Shown here: positions 35,437 through 45,123 of the stretch, piece after piece
How the letters are laid out: each line of letters begins with the position of its first letter
Numbering within the stretch: position 1 is the stretch's first letter
Origin: Holophaga sp.
Lineage (GTDB): Bacteria > Acidobacteriota > Holophagae > Holophagales > Holophagaceae
DNA length: 64,000 nt
Assembly: GCA_016715205.1 (NCBI GenBank)
Contig: JADKBC010000003.1
Coordinates: 162,729 to 226,728, forward strand
Direction of reading: 5' to 3'
Notes under the pieces: model-generated
What the model was told of the DNA's origin: nothing
Database searches by the model: none
Seen by the model: the letters and a program-made list of their open reading frames with translations, nothing else
Position numbers and translations under genes: made by a program

Positions 35437-35907
35437 TTATCGGTGATCTTCGGGGGAGGCTTCAGTGGGTTTTCCAGTTCTGGGAATTATTTGTTCTGCC
35501 AGAGGGGAAACCGCCCAGCCCAAGCGTCGGGTCCCAGAGCGAACCTCAACCAGCAGGCGGTCTTCAGCTTCCGGGGCGCCCGGCCAAGCTCCCTGTAATA
35601 CCCAAGTGCCGCCTTCGCTTGTGGTGGCAGTGGCCGTCAGGCGCTGCGTTTTTTTCACGGCTGGGAAAGTGGTCAAGCCTTTCTCTAGCCCTGGAAAATC
35701 GCCCACCTTCACCCGCCAGAGGCGGAAAACGGGGCGAGCTGGAACCCTGTCGCCTGTCAAAAGCACCTGTGCCTGGAACCGCCCTGGCGGCAGATTCCCC
35801 TTGGGTTCCACACCACTCCCCCAGGTTACAGAGGCCTGGACGACCTTCACACTCACGGTTGAGGCCGCCAGCATGGGAAGAGAAACGAGGGCTAGCAGCT
35901 TGCGCAT
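35437..35907 (-). CDS. Secreted protein of unknown function
   Basis: 156 residues with a signal peptide (about 1-18 from MRKLLALVSL). The mature part looks like a single beta-rich domain (QASVTWGSG, GRFQAQVLLTG, GTWVLQGAWPG, RRLGWAVSP). No family was recognised. I chose the ATG at 35907 because it gives a proper signal peptide and has GGGA upstream; an earlier in-frame start would add 16 residues. It lies upstream of the dockerin gene on the same strand, with about 80 nt between, so it may share its promoter. Confidence 0.6.
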   Translation of the reverse strand: MRKLLALVSLPMLAASTVSVKVVQASVTWGSGVEPKGNLPPGRFQAQVLLTGDRVPARPVFRLWRVKVGDFPGLEKGLTTFPAVKKTQRLTATATTSEGGTWVLQGAWPGAPEAEDRLLVEVRSGTRRLGWAVSPLAEQIIPRTGKPTEASPEDHR

Positions 35908-35997
35908 GGGGTATTTTCCCGACAAACACAGTGGTGCGCTGAACGGCTCAGCCACACGGGTTTGATCAGTTTGAAGCCAGGGGCCCGATCCTGGATG

Positions 35998-36975
35998 TTA
36001 ATTATTGTTAAGAATAGGGTCGACCTTGGGCTTCCGGGGCACGATCCACGAACTGCGATCCCGAGAGGAGGCCAGCCCATCCAGATGGCAGGTGGCGCAC
36101 GCCGCTAGGTTCGCATTTTCACCAGACCAGTAGGCACGGGCAGCGCCGCCGATTTCGCCACGCCTGCCTTCGGGCACCCGGGGCCAGTAGAACGTGAACC
36201 GGGGCTTCCCCTCCTTCATTTCCATGGCGTACAGCGGCCCGGCATCGGGGCCGGGGCGGCCCCACCGATCCTCTGCACTGCTCATGACCAGCAAGGCGCC
36301 TTCGGGTAGTTTCTGCCCTGCCCGGTAGGCCTCCTGGGCGCCGGAGCTGATCCACACGCGGATCCAACGGTTGCCATGCAAGGGGTTGCGCACGGGTTCG
36401 GTGTGCATGGGTTCCAGGCTCTGGAAATCCAGAATCCGGGAGGAAGGCTGCGTGTCAGATACCGCTAGCGCCTTGGCCACGGGCAGCGCTGCTGCTGCGG
36501 GGACCACGGGTTCGGCCTTTTCCACGGGCTGCCGCAACTGGCCGCCGAAATAGCCCGCACCGATGCTGGTGGCAGCCCAGGCTGCGCTCAGGAATAAGCT
36601 CAATAGGCCAATGCTCTGATGATCCTGCCGACGGCGGAACACGGATTTGAGGGTCAGGAAACCCAGCACGAGGCTTGCCCCAGCCAGGGCTTGATGCAGA
36701 CGAAAAATGGCCGCATCGCCACTGCCCTTGGGGGCCAGGTACTGGCCTGGGGCCAGGAAATTGAGCTGTCGTGCCAGCAGAAGGCCACTGAACACGGCCA
36801 AAAGGGAAAACAAGACGCCTGCCCAGGCCAGGTAGCGGCCGGTAATCCACCAGGGCCGCATGCCCCGCCCCGGCCGCTGGGCCGCCAGGAGCGCCACCGG
36901 CAGCAAGAAGGCCACCGCCACGGGCACGTGGACGAACACGACGTGTTTGAGCGCCATCCAATCCATCCAAGGCAT
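35998..36975 (-). CDS. Membrane protein fused to a cytochrome P460-like domain with CxxCH
   Basis: 325 residues. The N-terminal half has four membrane helices (about 8-165) resembling small DUF2231-type membrane domains. After a linker, residues 200-325 resemble cytochrome P460: RVWISSGAQEAYRAGQKLPEGALLVM, then GPLYAMEMKEGKPRFTFYW, and the haem c motif C293-A-T-C-H297. The soluble domain should face the periplasm and carry covalent haem. The partner and substrate are unknown; detoxification of NO or hydroxylamine-like compounds, as for P460, is only a possibility. Its start lies close to the divergent gmhA. Confidence 0.7.
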   Translation of the reverse strand: MPWMDWMALKHVVFVHVPVAVAFLLPVALLAAQRPGRGMRPWWITGRYLAWAGVLFSLLAVFSGLLLARQLNFLAPGQYLAPKGSGDAAIFRLHQALAGASLVLGFLTLKSVFRRRQDHQSIGLLSLFLSAAWAATSIGAGYFGGQLRQPVEKAEPVVPAAAALPVAKALAVSDTQPSSRILDFQSLEPMHTEPVRNPLHGNRWIRVWISSGAQEAYRAGQKLPEGALLVMSSAEDRWGRPGPDAGPLYAMEMKEGKPRFTFYWPRVPEGRRGEIGGAARAYWSGENANLAACATCHLDGLASSRDRSSWIVPRKPKVDPILNNN

Positions 36976-37073
36976 GGTTGGAAAATCTCCAAAAAGAATT
37001 GGAATCTACTTTGACACTGTTCTCTCAGAAAGTGCGTGAAATCCTGGCATCATCCCACCTGAGGTTCCTTTTC

Positions 37074-37640
37074 ATGCAAACCACACTGCTCCAGCACGTC
37101 CAGGAATCCATGGCCCTGAAACAGGCCTTTTTCGAGGCCGAAGCCGCCCGCATCGTGGCCCAGGGCCAGGACATGACAGAACGCCTGATGCGAGGCTGCC
37201 GGATCCTGATCTGCGGCAATGGCGGCAGCGCCGCCGACGCCCAGCATTTTGCCGCCGAGCTGAGTGGCCGCTACGTCAAGGAACGCCGCGCCCTGGCGGG
37301 CATCGCGCTCACCACCGATACGTCCGCCCTCACGGCCATTGGCAATGACTACGGCTTTGACCGGGTGTTCAGCCGCCAGGTGGAGGCCCTGGGCCGACCC
37401 GGCGATCTGCTGGTGGGCATCAGTACCAGCGGCAACAGCCCCAATGTGATTTTGGCGGTGGAGGCCGCCAAGGAACAGGGCATGAAAACCCTGGGGTTGC
37501 TCGGCCGCGACGGCGGCAAACTGCGCGGCCTCTGTGACGAAGCCCTGGTCGTGCCCAGCCCCGTCACCGCCCGCATCCAGGAAGTGCACCAGATGATCTA
37601 CCACTTCTGGTGCGAGGTCATCGACGCGGGCATTGACTAA
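37074..37640 (+). CDS. gmhA: Phosphoheptose isomerase
   Basis: 188-residue SIS-fold enzyme that converts sedoheptulose 7-phosphate to D-glycero-D-manno-heptose 7-phosphate for lipopolysaccharide inner core. Substrate loop CGNGGSAADAQHFAAELSGRY, TTDTSALTAIGNDY and GISTSGNS are all conserved. The ATG at 37074 (MQTTLLQHVQ) gives the normal family length (E. coli 192) and has GAGG upstream; the in-frame ATG at 36978 would add 32 residues. It overlaps the hemW start. Confidence 0.95.
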   Translation: MQTTLLQHVQESMALKQAFFEAEAARIVAQGQDMTERLMRGCRILICGNGGSAADAQHFAAELSGRYVKERRALAGIALTTDTSALTAIGNDYGFDRVFSRQVEALGRPGDLLVGISTSGNSPNVILAVEAAKEQGMKTLGLLGRDGGKLRGLCDEALVVPSPVTARIQEVHQMIYHFWCEVIDAGID

Positions 37641-38823
37641 CGCTGTGATTCCCGCCCTGGCCCCGCACCTGCCCAGCCTCCGCGAGGCGGCCGCCCGTGA
37701 GCCGTTGGGGCTCTATCTGCACATCCCCTTCTGCAAGGACCGCTGCACCTATTGTTCCTTCGTCACCACCCGGGATCAGGGGCTCAAAGCCTCGGCCCTG
37801 GCCCGCCTGGAAGCGGATCTGCAGGTGTGGGGACAGGCGCTGAACCATCCTGAGGTAGATACCCTCTACCTCGGCGGCGGCACGCCCTCGATCCTCACCA
37901 CGGAAGAAATCACCTCCTTGGTGCGCGTGGCCAAGGATGCCTTCAATTTTGCACCGCTCATGGAAGCCACCCTGGAAGCCAACCCCGGCACCGTGGATCT
38001 GGCCTGGATGAAGGCGGTGCGCAAGCTGGGCTTTGATCGCCTGAGCCTTGGCATTCAGACCTTGGACGACACGCTCCTGAGCCATCTGGGGCGAATTCAT
38101 GATGGCGCCGAGGGCATCAACGCGCTGCTGATGGCACAAGAGGCTGGCTTCCACCGAGTCAGTGCGGATTTGATGGTCGGCATTCCGGGGCAACGATTGG
38201 ATCGCGTGGTTTCTGATGCGCGCACGTTGATCGCTGCGGGTGCCACCCACCTTTCGGTTTACATGCTCGATCTCGACAAGAACTGCCCCCTCAAGGCCCA
38301 GGTGGATGCGGGCAAGCTGCACCTGCCCTCTGACGATGACGTGGCCGATGTGTTCGAAGCCCTTCAGGCAGAACTGCCCAAGCTCGGATTGGAGCCCTAC
38401 GAGATCAGCAACTACGCCATCCCCGGCGAGCTTTCCCTCCACAACACCCGCTACTGGGAGCGCCGCCCTTACCTTGGCCTGGGCCCCAGCGCCGCCAGCC
38501 ACCTGGATCGCTGGCGCTGGACCGAAAGCGAGGTCATCCAGGCCTGGGCGGAAGGCCGAGGAAAAGCCGACGTGCAGGAACTGGACGCCGCCGCCGACCT
38601 AGCGGAAATCCCCCTCCTGGGCCTGCGCATGCATCGCGGCATCGATTGGGAAGCGCTTCAGCATCACGCCGCCCTGCTCGACCTGCGCCACTTGGTGGAC
38701 GGCTGGGAAGTGGCCCTGAAGCCCTTCCTCCAGCACGGCCTCCTGGCGCGCGAAGGCCCCATCCTCCGCTTTACCAACCGCGGCATGCTGCTGAGCAACA
38801 CCGTGCTAGAAACGTTCATTTGA
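37633..38823 (+). CDS. hemW: Radical SAM coproporphyrinogen oxidase-like protein HemW
   Basis: About 392-396 residues. Radical SAM motif C-x3-C-x2-C in FCKDRCTYCSF, SAM-binding YLGGGTPS and LEANPGT, then the HemN/HemW C-terminal region. The spacing is that of HemW, which is a haem chaperone rather than a true coproporphyrinogen dehydrogenase. The start is TTG (37633, overlapping gmhA by 8 nt) or GTG (37645); there is no in-frame ATG near. It forms an operon with gmhA. Confidence 0.88.
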   Translation: MTNAVIPALAPHLPSLREAAAREPLGLYLHIPFCKDRCTYCSFVTTRDQGLKASALARLEADLQVWGQALNHPEVDTLYLGGGTPSILTTEEITSLVRVAKDAFNFAPLMEATLEANPGTVDLAWMKAVRKLGFDRLSLGIQTLDDTLLSHLGRIHDGAEGINALLMAQEAGFHRVSADLMVGIPGQRLDRVVSDARTLIAAGATHLSVYMLDLDKNCPLKAQVDAGKLHLPSDDDVADVFEALQAELPKLGLEPYEISNYAIPGELSLHNTRYWERRPYLGLGPSAASHLDRWRWTESEVIQAWAEGRGKADVQELDAAADLAEIPLLGLRMHRGIDWEALQHHAALLDLRHLVDGWEVALKPFLQHGLLAREGPILRFTNRGMLLSNTVLETFI

Positions 38824-38880
38824 ACCCCACTGGGCGCCGATGATGCGAGCGGCATCCAAAGTCTCATCCCCGGAGGCACC

Positions 38881-39852
38881 ATGTCCCACCCCGTGAAGGA
38901 CCCCCTCACCTGGCTTTACCCCCCCATCGAGGCCTATCGCACGGGGCGGCTGAAGGTGACGGATGGGCACGATCTGTATTACGAAGAAAGCGGTAATCCC
39001 AATGGCAAGCCGGTGGTCTTCTTGCATGGCGGCCCGGGTGGCGGATCGGATCCCAAGCAGCGGCGGTTCTTCCACCCGGACAAATACCGCATCATCAACT
39101 TTGATCAGCGGGGCTGCGGGAAGAGCACGCCCTACGCCAATCTCGACGCCAACACCACCTGGGATCTGGTGGCCGACATCGAGCGACTGCGCGTGCATCT
39201 GGGCATCGAAACCTGGCAGGTCTTCGGTGGCAGTTGGGGTTCCACGCTCGCGTTAGCCTATGCGGAAAAACATCCCGAACGGGTCACGGAGCTGGTGCTG
39301 CGGGGCATCTTTCTGCTGCGCAAGCAGGAGATCGATTGGTTCTACCAGCGGGGCGCTTCGATCCTCTATCCCGATGCCTGGGAGCCCTACCTTGCCCACA
39401 TTCCCGAAAGCGAGCGCGGGGATCTGCTGAAGGCCTACTATTCTCGCCTCACCCATGCCGACCCCGCCGTGCGGCTGGCCGCTGCCAAGGTGTGGAGCGG
39501 GTGGGAAGGCGGCACCTCCAAACTGATTCCCGATGCGGATTTCACGGGGCATTTCGAGGAGGATGAATTCGCCCTGGCCTTCGCCCGCATTGAATGCCAC
39601 TACTTTGCCAACAAGGGCTTTTTCGAAGTGGACGACCAACTGTTGCGCGATGCCCACAAGCTGCGGTCAATCCCCGGTGTCATCGTACAGGGCCGCTACG
39701 ACGTGGTGTGCCCCATGGAGAGCGCCTGGGCCTTGCACCGTGCATGGCCCGAAGCCGATTTCATCATCACCCCCGACAGTGGCCACAGCGCCTTCGAAGC
39801 CCCCAACAGCCGCGCCCTGGTGGCGGCTACGGATAAGTTTGCGGGGCTTTGA
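38881..39852 (+). CDS. pip: Proline iminopeptidase
   Basis: 323-residue alpha/beta hydrolase, peptidase family S33, that removes N-terminal proline from peptides. HGGPGGG oxyanion region (49-55), nucleophile S118 in GGSWGSTLAL, D274 in GRYDVVCP and H302 in DSGHSAFE complete the triad. The length is typical. GGAGG lies before the ATG. Its stop abuts the stop of the convergent metzincin gene with no spacer. Confidence 0.95.
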   Translation: MSHPVKDPLTWLYPPIEAYRTGRLKVTDGHDLYYEESGNPNGKPVVFLHGGPGGGSDPKQRRFFHPDKYRIINFDQRGCGKSTPYANLDANTTWDLVADIERLRVHLGIETWQVFGGSWGSTLALAYAEKHPERVTELVLRGIFLLRKQEIDWFYQRGASILYPDAWEPYLAHIPESERGDLLKAYYSRLTHADPAVRLAAAKVWSGWEGGTSKLIPDADFTGHFEEDEFALAFARIECHYFANKGFFEVDDQLLRDAHKLRSIPGVIVQGRYDVVCPMESAWALHRAWPEADFIITPDSGHSAFEAPNSRALVAATDKFAGL

Positions 39853-42300
39853 TTACTCGAAAACCCTCAGGATTTTTCGTTCACTGCGCACGCCATCGGA
39901 GAAGGTGAATTCCAGTTCGGTGGCGTCGCTGGCGATCATGGCGGATCCGCCCCGCAGGAAGGCGATGACTTCACCCGTACGTGGGTCGCGCACCATCACG
40001 TTGGCATGCACTTCCGAATCCCAGCTGAGGTGGGCGGCTCCCGGGTAAAGGCGCATCGCAACGGGTTCCCGCACCACCCGTGAGGTTCCCTGCGCGAGCG
40101 TCGTGGTGTGTTCCGCCAGGATGACGTTTTCACGAACCACCCTGAGTTGCTGCAGTCTCAGTTCGGTGGCCGTTTCCAGGGGCACGGCCACCACAAAATG
40201 GCGTTCCTGTTGGCCATCGGGAAGGTCCGCAACCTCCAGTGGCTCGAAGCCATGGCGCACCAATTCCTGCCCTTGCCCATCCATCAGCACCAGGGCGTGG
40301 GAACCCCCGGAGGGCGTGGGACGGGTGCGCACCTGGAAACTGGAATTCACCTCCACGCGCCCCTCCCATATGCGCCCGGAAACCAGGAGACATTCCTGGT
40401 CGTCTGCCATGGCAGCATCCTGAAGCTGGGCATCGCCGATGGCACTGGTGGCGCGGAAGGCGAAGACGCCCTTGAATGTGTAATCACTGATCCAGAGATT
40501 GCCATCGCAATAGGACATGATGTCCTTGGCGGTGGGCAGTTTCAGGGCGCTTTTCGCCACATCGTAGCCATAGACACCGATGGCCGCGTTGGCATGGGCC
40601 GGATCGGTGGGCCAACTGGAATCCGGATCGGTTACGCCGCAGGGCGCATGGTGCCGCCCAAAATTGTGCCCCACCTCGTGTGCAAGAACTTCCGGATAAC
40701 TATAGCCATCGGTGCTCCCCGTCTTGTCCCACCCAATGGCCGAAGGCCAACCCACATAGCCAAGCCCAGCGATGCCGCCGGTATAGGACACATTTACGGC
40801 CCCATAGTAGTAGCGCGTGCTGGCTTCGGCTGCCCGCTTGGTCTCCAATTCTCCCAGCAACTGGCTCCAACCCGTGACGCTGGCGCTGGGTGAGGCGCCG
40901 GTGTTCAGATCCGCGGTCGTCGTGAGGGTGCTGCTGCGCTTCTGCACATCCACACTGCCAATGGGGTACATCCGCTGGAGCCGATCTGGCCAGCTCGCCA
41001 GGGTGCGGCCCGTATCCACGTTACCCGTAAGGGACTGCTGCACCACGCTGACCAGGGTCAGCAGGAATGGCTTGACGGTGCGCACATCCAAGTTTCCCGC
41101 CACCCCGTTGCTGGGGAAGAAATTGTTGGTGCCATCGGTTTCCGCCACGGCACCCGTCGGATTCACCCGCACCAGCAGCGTGGCACCGACTTGCAACTGG
41201 GCCGCCGGAACCAGAAGATTCCAGGAGGATCCCCAACTGCCTTCATTGAGGGTCGTGGGCGTCGAGGTGAGGCCGCCCGGGGCGCTGAGAGTCTGAATCC
41301 AGGAAATGCCCCCATTGGTGAGGGTCACCTGCACCGCAGGCGGCGTTACCGAGGCCTGATTTGCGATGACGAACACCCGCAGATAGGCATCCCGGTTGGC
41401 CACGAGGGGCACCGTGCCGGGAGTGTCCTGAACACTTTGCACCAGGTACGCGCCCGCAATGCTCAGGTCCTGGGTAGTGCCCGCCGAGCCCACGGTGAAA
41501 GTGCCCATGGCCAGGTTGGCGCCGTTCGCGCTGAGGCTGACCGCCCCTGTGGTGGCGCCCACCGGCACGGTGGCGGTGACCTGAGTGGCGCTCTGCACCA
41601 CGACTGCGGCCGAGGTGCCGTTGAAGGTCACCGTCGTGGAGGGCGTGAAGCCTGTGCCCGTAAGAACCACCGGCGTGCCCACCGGGCCCTGCTTGGGGTT
41701 CATTCCCACGGCCCCCGGCTGCACCGCAAAGGAGGTCGCCGAGGTGCCTGTCCCCTGGGTGTTGGTGATGGCGATGACCCCCGTGCCCACAGCCGTGGCC
41801 GGCACCGTGATCGAAAGAGAACTGGCGGAATTCACCACGTAGGCGCAGGGAACTCCCCCTAGCGTCACGGAGGTCAGGGCTGAAAACCCGCTGCCAATCA
41901 CCGCAATGGCATCCCCCGCCTTGCCTGCGGCAGGCGTGAAACTCGTCACCACTGGAGTCGTGAGCACCGTAACCGTGAAGACCCCCGAGGAGGTGCCCGT
42001 GCCCGCCCCAGTCGTCACGGAAAGAACTCCCGAGGTAGCTCCCGTGGGCACCGTGGCGGTGATCTGGGTGGCACTGACCACGGCAAAGGTCGATGCAGCG
42101 GTTCCATTGAAACGCACGGCCGTTGCACCCGTCAGGTTAGTCCCCGTCAACGTGACGCTGGTGCCGACCAATCCTGATGTGGGGCTGAAGGAACTGAGGG
42201 TGGGCGCCGTGCTGGCAGGCGTACTGCTGCCCCCGCAACCCACGCAGAACATCAGGATGGTAAGGGCAATAAGCGAAAAATAGCGATAGCACCGCCCCAT
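39853..42300 (-). CDS. Lipoprotein zinc metalloprotease (metzincin) with IPT/TIG repeats
   Basis: 815 residues. Signal ending CVGC, so a probable lipoprotein. Three IPT/TIG domains (about 30-270: TSGLVGTSVTLTGTNL, PAAGKAGDAIAVIGSGF, PKQGPVGTPVVLTGTGF), a CARDB-like region (about 280-400), then a metzincin peptidase with HEVGHNFGRHH (about 540-550) and Met-turn DIMSYC (about 588). The C-terminal 200 residues are beta-rich. It is likely displayed on the surface and cuts extracellular proteins. GGAGG precedes the ATG. Specificity is unknown. Confidence 0.85.
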   Translation of the reverse strand: MGRCYRYFSLIALTILMFCVGCGGSSTPASTAPTLSSFSPTSGLVGTSVTLTGTNLTGATAVRFNGTAASTFAVVSATQITATVPTGATSGVLSVTTGAGTGTSSGVFTVTVLTTPVVTSFTPAAGKAGDAIAVIGSGFSALTSVTLGGVPCAYVVNSASSLSITVPATAVGTGVIAITNTQGTGTSATSFAVQPGAVGMNPKQGPVGTPVVLTGTGFTPSTTVTFNGTSAAVVVQSATQVTATVPVGATTGAVSLSANGANLAMGTFTVGSAGTTQDLSIAGAYLVQSVQDTPGTVPLVANRDAYLRVFVIANQASVTPPAVQVTLTNGGISWIQTLSAPGGLTSTPTTLNEGSWGSSWNLLVPAAQLQVGATLLVRVNPTGAVAETDGTNNFFPSNGVAGNLDVRTVKPFLLTLVSVVQQSLTGNVDTGRTLASWPDRLQRMYPIGSVDVQKRSSTLTTTADLNTGASPSASVTGWSQLLGELETKRAAEASTRYYYGAVNVSYTGGIAGLGYVGWPSAIGWDKTGSTDGYSYPEVLAHEVGHNFGRHHAPCGVTDPDSSWPTDPAHANAAIGVYGYDVAKSALKLPTAKDIMSYCDGNLWISDYTFKGVFAFRATSAIGDAQLQDAAMADDQECLLVSGRIWEGRVEVNSSFQVRTRPTPSGGSHALVLMDGQGQELVRHGFEPLEVADLPDGQQERHFVVAVPLETATELRLQQLRVVRENVILAEHTTTLAQGTSRVVREPVAMRLYPGAAHLSWDSEVHANVMVRDPRTGEVIAFLRGGSAMIASDATELEFTFSDGVRSERKILRVFE

Positions 42301-42363
42301 GTCAGCCTCCAGATCCGGGAGAAGTATCCATTCTTCCGGGCTTGGATGCCCGTGGGAGTTGAC

Positions 42364-43017
42364 TCAGGCCCTTTTTTTCCGCAGATGGTCCCAAACGAAC
42401 CAGACAATCCCCGCCAGGATCAGCCCCCCAATCACCGCATCCAGCTTATGGAAATAGGCGCCCAGGGTGTTCCATTTTTCGCCCAGCTTGTAGCCGATCC
42501 AGGCCAGCCCCAAACACCAGGGCAGGCTGCCCGCAAAGGTGTAGATGTGGAAGCGGGTGCGGTCCATCTTAGCGATGCCCGCGGGCAGGGCGATGAAGGT
42601 GCGCACCACCGGCAGCATGCGGCCAATGAGGATGGCCCAGGTACCGAAGCGCTCAAAAAAGCGATGGGCCTGATCCAGGTGGCCCAGATTGAGCCAGATG
42701 TACTTCCCGTATTTCTCCACGGCGGTCCGGCCGCCCCAGGCACCGATTTCATAGGCCGGGATGGAGCCCAGGTTGCAGCCCAGGGCACCAAAGATGCCCG
42801 CGATCCAGATCTGGGCGATGGGGCTGCCCGCTCCCAGCCCGAAAAAAGTGAGCTGTCCCTTGAAGGCCAGGTACCCCGCAAAGGGCATGATCACTTCACT
42901 GGGCAGGGGAATGCAGGCGCTTTCGATGCCCATGAGCAGGCTCACGCCCAAGGGCCCCATGGCCGCCATGACGGCGATCATCCAGGCAACGATGGGGGCT
43001 AGGATCTTTTGCAGCAC
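42364..43017 (-). CDS. DedA family membrane protein
   Basis: About 217 residues, with five or six hydrophobic segments and the SNARE-associated (VTT) core: ESACIPLPSEVIMPFAGYLA, and GRMLPVVRTFIALPAGIAKM. DedA proteins are phospholipid-flippase or ion-coupled transporters of the inner membrane. Only GTG/TTG starts are in frame; I chose GTG at 43017 because GGAG lies 5 nt before it. Adding residues up to TTG 43065 would prepend a polar stretch. Confidence 0.88.
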   Translation of the reverse strand: MLQKILAPIVAWMIAVMAAMGPLGVSLLMGIESACIPLPSEVIMPFAGYLAFKGQLTFFGLGAGSPIAQIWIAGIFGALGCNLGSIPAYEIGAWGGRTAVEKYGKYIWLNLGHLDQAHRFFERFGTWAILIGRMLPVVRTFIALPAGIAKMDRTRFHIYTFAGSLPWCLGLAWIGYKLGEKWNTLGAYFHKLDAVIGGLILAGIVWFVWDHLRKKRA

Positions 43018-43081
43018 GGGCACTCCAATGAACACGAAAGATCCATCGTACCCGTGGTCAGGCAATTTCGCGCTGCAACCT

Positions 43082-43810
43082 CTACTTCAGTTCCGCCAGC
43101 CAAACCCGCGCATAGCTGCGTGCGCCTTCGCTGGCTTCCTTTCCGGCACGGAAGGTCATCTTCCAGGTATCGGGCTTGGCCTCGTAGGCGCCGTTGGCGA
43201 AGTAGCGCCGCCCGTTCTGCAGGGAGATGGCCGCGCCGTAATCCACCCCATCCGTGACCGCCAGGAAGTGCTGCAACGCCTTCTTGATGTTCACTTTTGG
43301 ATCCTTGGGCGGCGCATTATCGGGTTCGGGCTTGGCGGCCCGGGCCTTGGCCTTGTCCGCCTTCTTGGCCTGATCCGCCTTCGCCTTGGCCATGGCCTGT
43401 TTCATCTGCGCCTGGGCTTCGGGCGGCATCATGGGCATCATGGCCTCCATCTGCTGCATTTGCTGCGTCATCATTTTGGTGCCTTCGGCTTCCTGGGCGG
43501 CCCGCTGCTCAGGATCGATATCGCCCCCCGTGAACCCCTGACGATGCTGGGCCCATCGCAGCTTGAACGTGTCCGAAGCGTAGTAGGCCTTGGCCTTGGC
43601 GCCAATGGCCTCCACGGCACCCTTGCGCTGGGCCAGGGCCAGGGCCCGCATGGCCGGCGTGATGCGCATGCTGGGCAGCCGCTCCGGCTCAGCCACAAAG
43701 TGGAAGCACGTGTCCTCGAAGGCCGCCTGCTCCCAACCCAACTGGGCAAAGAGATCCGCCGCCAGCAGCAGCGCGGGAAGGGCGAAGCCGAGGTACGCAA
43801 TGCGTCGCAT
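43082..43810 (-). CDS. Secreted protein of unknown function, coiled-coil
   Basis: 242 residues with a signal peptide (1-22). A Met/Gln/Ala-rich helical stretch (about 110-165, MMTQQMQQMEAMMP) and a Lys/Ala-rich linker suggest a coiled coil; the C-terminal 70 residues look globular (VDYGAAISLQNGRRYFANGAYEAKPDTWKM). No family was recognised. GGAGG precedes the ATG. It is divergent from smpB. Confidence 0.65.
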   Translation of the reverse strand: MRRIAYLGFALPALLLAADLFAQLGWEQAAFEDTCFHFVAEPERLPSMRITPAMRALALAQRKGAVEAIGAKAKAYYASDTFKLRWAQHRQGFTGGDIDPEQRAAQEAEGTKMMTQQMQQMEAMMPMMPPEAQAQMKQAMAKAKADQAKKADKAKARAAKPEPDNAPPKDPKVNIKKALQHFLAVTDGVDYGAAISLQNGRRYFANGAYEAKPDTWKMTFRAGKEASEGARSYARVWLAELK

Positions 43811-43868
43811 GGAAGCCTCCGATGGGTGATTTGCAGGGAGTATAACTCCGCTTGGCTACACTGGAACC

Positions 43869-44324
43869 ATGGCCGAGGATCTTGTTCGCAACCGCAAGGC
43901 GTTTCACATCTATCACATCCTGGAGAGCTGGGAAGCGGGCATCGCCCTGCAGGGCACGGAAGTGAAATCCCTCCGGGCCGGGAAAGGCCAGTTGCAGGAC
44001 GCCTTCGTGGATGTGCAGGGCACCGAACTCTGGCTCAAGCAGGCCCACATTTCGCCCTATACCTTCGGCACCGACGCCAACCACGATCCGCTGCGCCCCC
44101 GCAAGCTCCTGCTGAATCGCGCCGAGATCACCAAGATCATCGCCAAGGCCACCCGCAAGGGCTACACCATCGTCCCCATCGCCATCTACCTGACGCCCAA
44201 AGGCCTCATCAAGGTCAAAATCGCCCTCGCCGAAGGCAAGACCCTGGGCGACAAACGCGAAGCCTTGAAGGAACGCGAGAGCAAGCGTGAGATGGATCGA
44301 GTGAGGAAGGGCGAGCGGGAGTAG
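43869..44324 (+). CDS. smpB: SsrA-binding protein SmpB
   Basis: 151-residue RNA-binding protein that brings tmRNA to stalled ribosomes in trans-translation. VRNRKAFHIYHILESWEAGIALQGTEVKSLR is the conserved OB-fold start, and the Lys/Arg-rich C-terminal tail is present. No tmRNA gene was recognised next to it. Its 3' side runs straight into the damaged poly-G region. Confidence 0.97.
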   Translation: MAEDLVRNRKAFHIYHILESWEAGIALQGTEVKSLRAGKGQLQDAFVDVQGTELWLKQAHISPYTFGTDANHDPLRPRKLLLNRAEITKIIAKATRKGYTIVPIAIYLTPKGLIKVKIALAEGKTLGDKREALKERESKREMDRVRKGERE

Positions 44325-44344
44325 CTGTTTAGTCTTTCTTCTCG

Positions 44345-44600
<256 letters not shown>

Positions 44601-45123
44601 TGAATGGGCAGCGAAATCCCGTCAGTTCCGCCAGTTCATCCTTGGGCAGCCGATAGATCCAGCGACCGGTCACGCGGTCGAAGATATCGAAGCAGCACAG
44701 CCAGTTCATGAGGCCCGCCACCATCAGGTAGGTGGCGCCGTATTCCTGGGTGAGATTGCGCACGGGTTCGGCCACGGAGCCGCCAAAGGCCCAGGCGTAC
44801 AGGCTGTAGATCGGGCCCACACCAGCGGTGCCCAGGGCGCCCAAGGTGGGCATCCATTCAAAGGGATCGGTGCGGGGCACGAACACGCCACCCACCACGC
44901 CGTTGACGGCACCATGCTGGAGCTGGAAATAGGCCAGCACGCAGAAAGTGACACTGACGCCGAAGAGCACCTTGGCACGCAGTTTCTGGCCGATGGTCCA
45001 GTAGCCGAGGCCCGGCACCAGCCAATTGAGCAACAGCGGCTTCCAAGCGGCCTGCAGGGCTTTCATGCGCCGGAGCGGAGGGGTGAGCTGGGGGATGGGC
45101 ATCGATTCAGACATGCCCCTAGA

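Noticed and set aside
37633..38823. Oxygen-independent coproporphyrinogen oxidase HemN
   Set aside because: The short N-terminus and length match HemW, so HemN was not used as the name.
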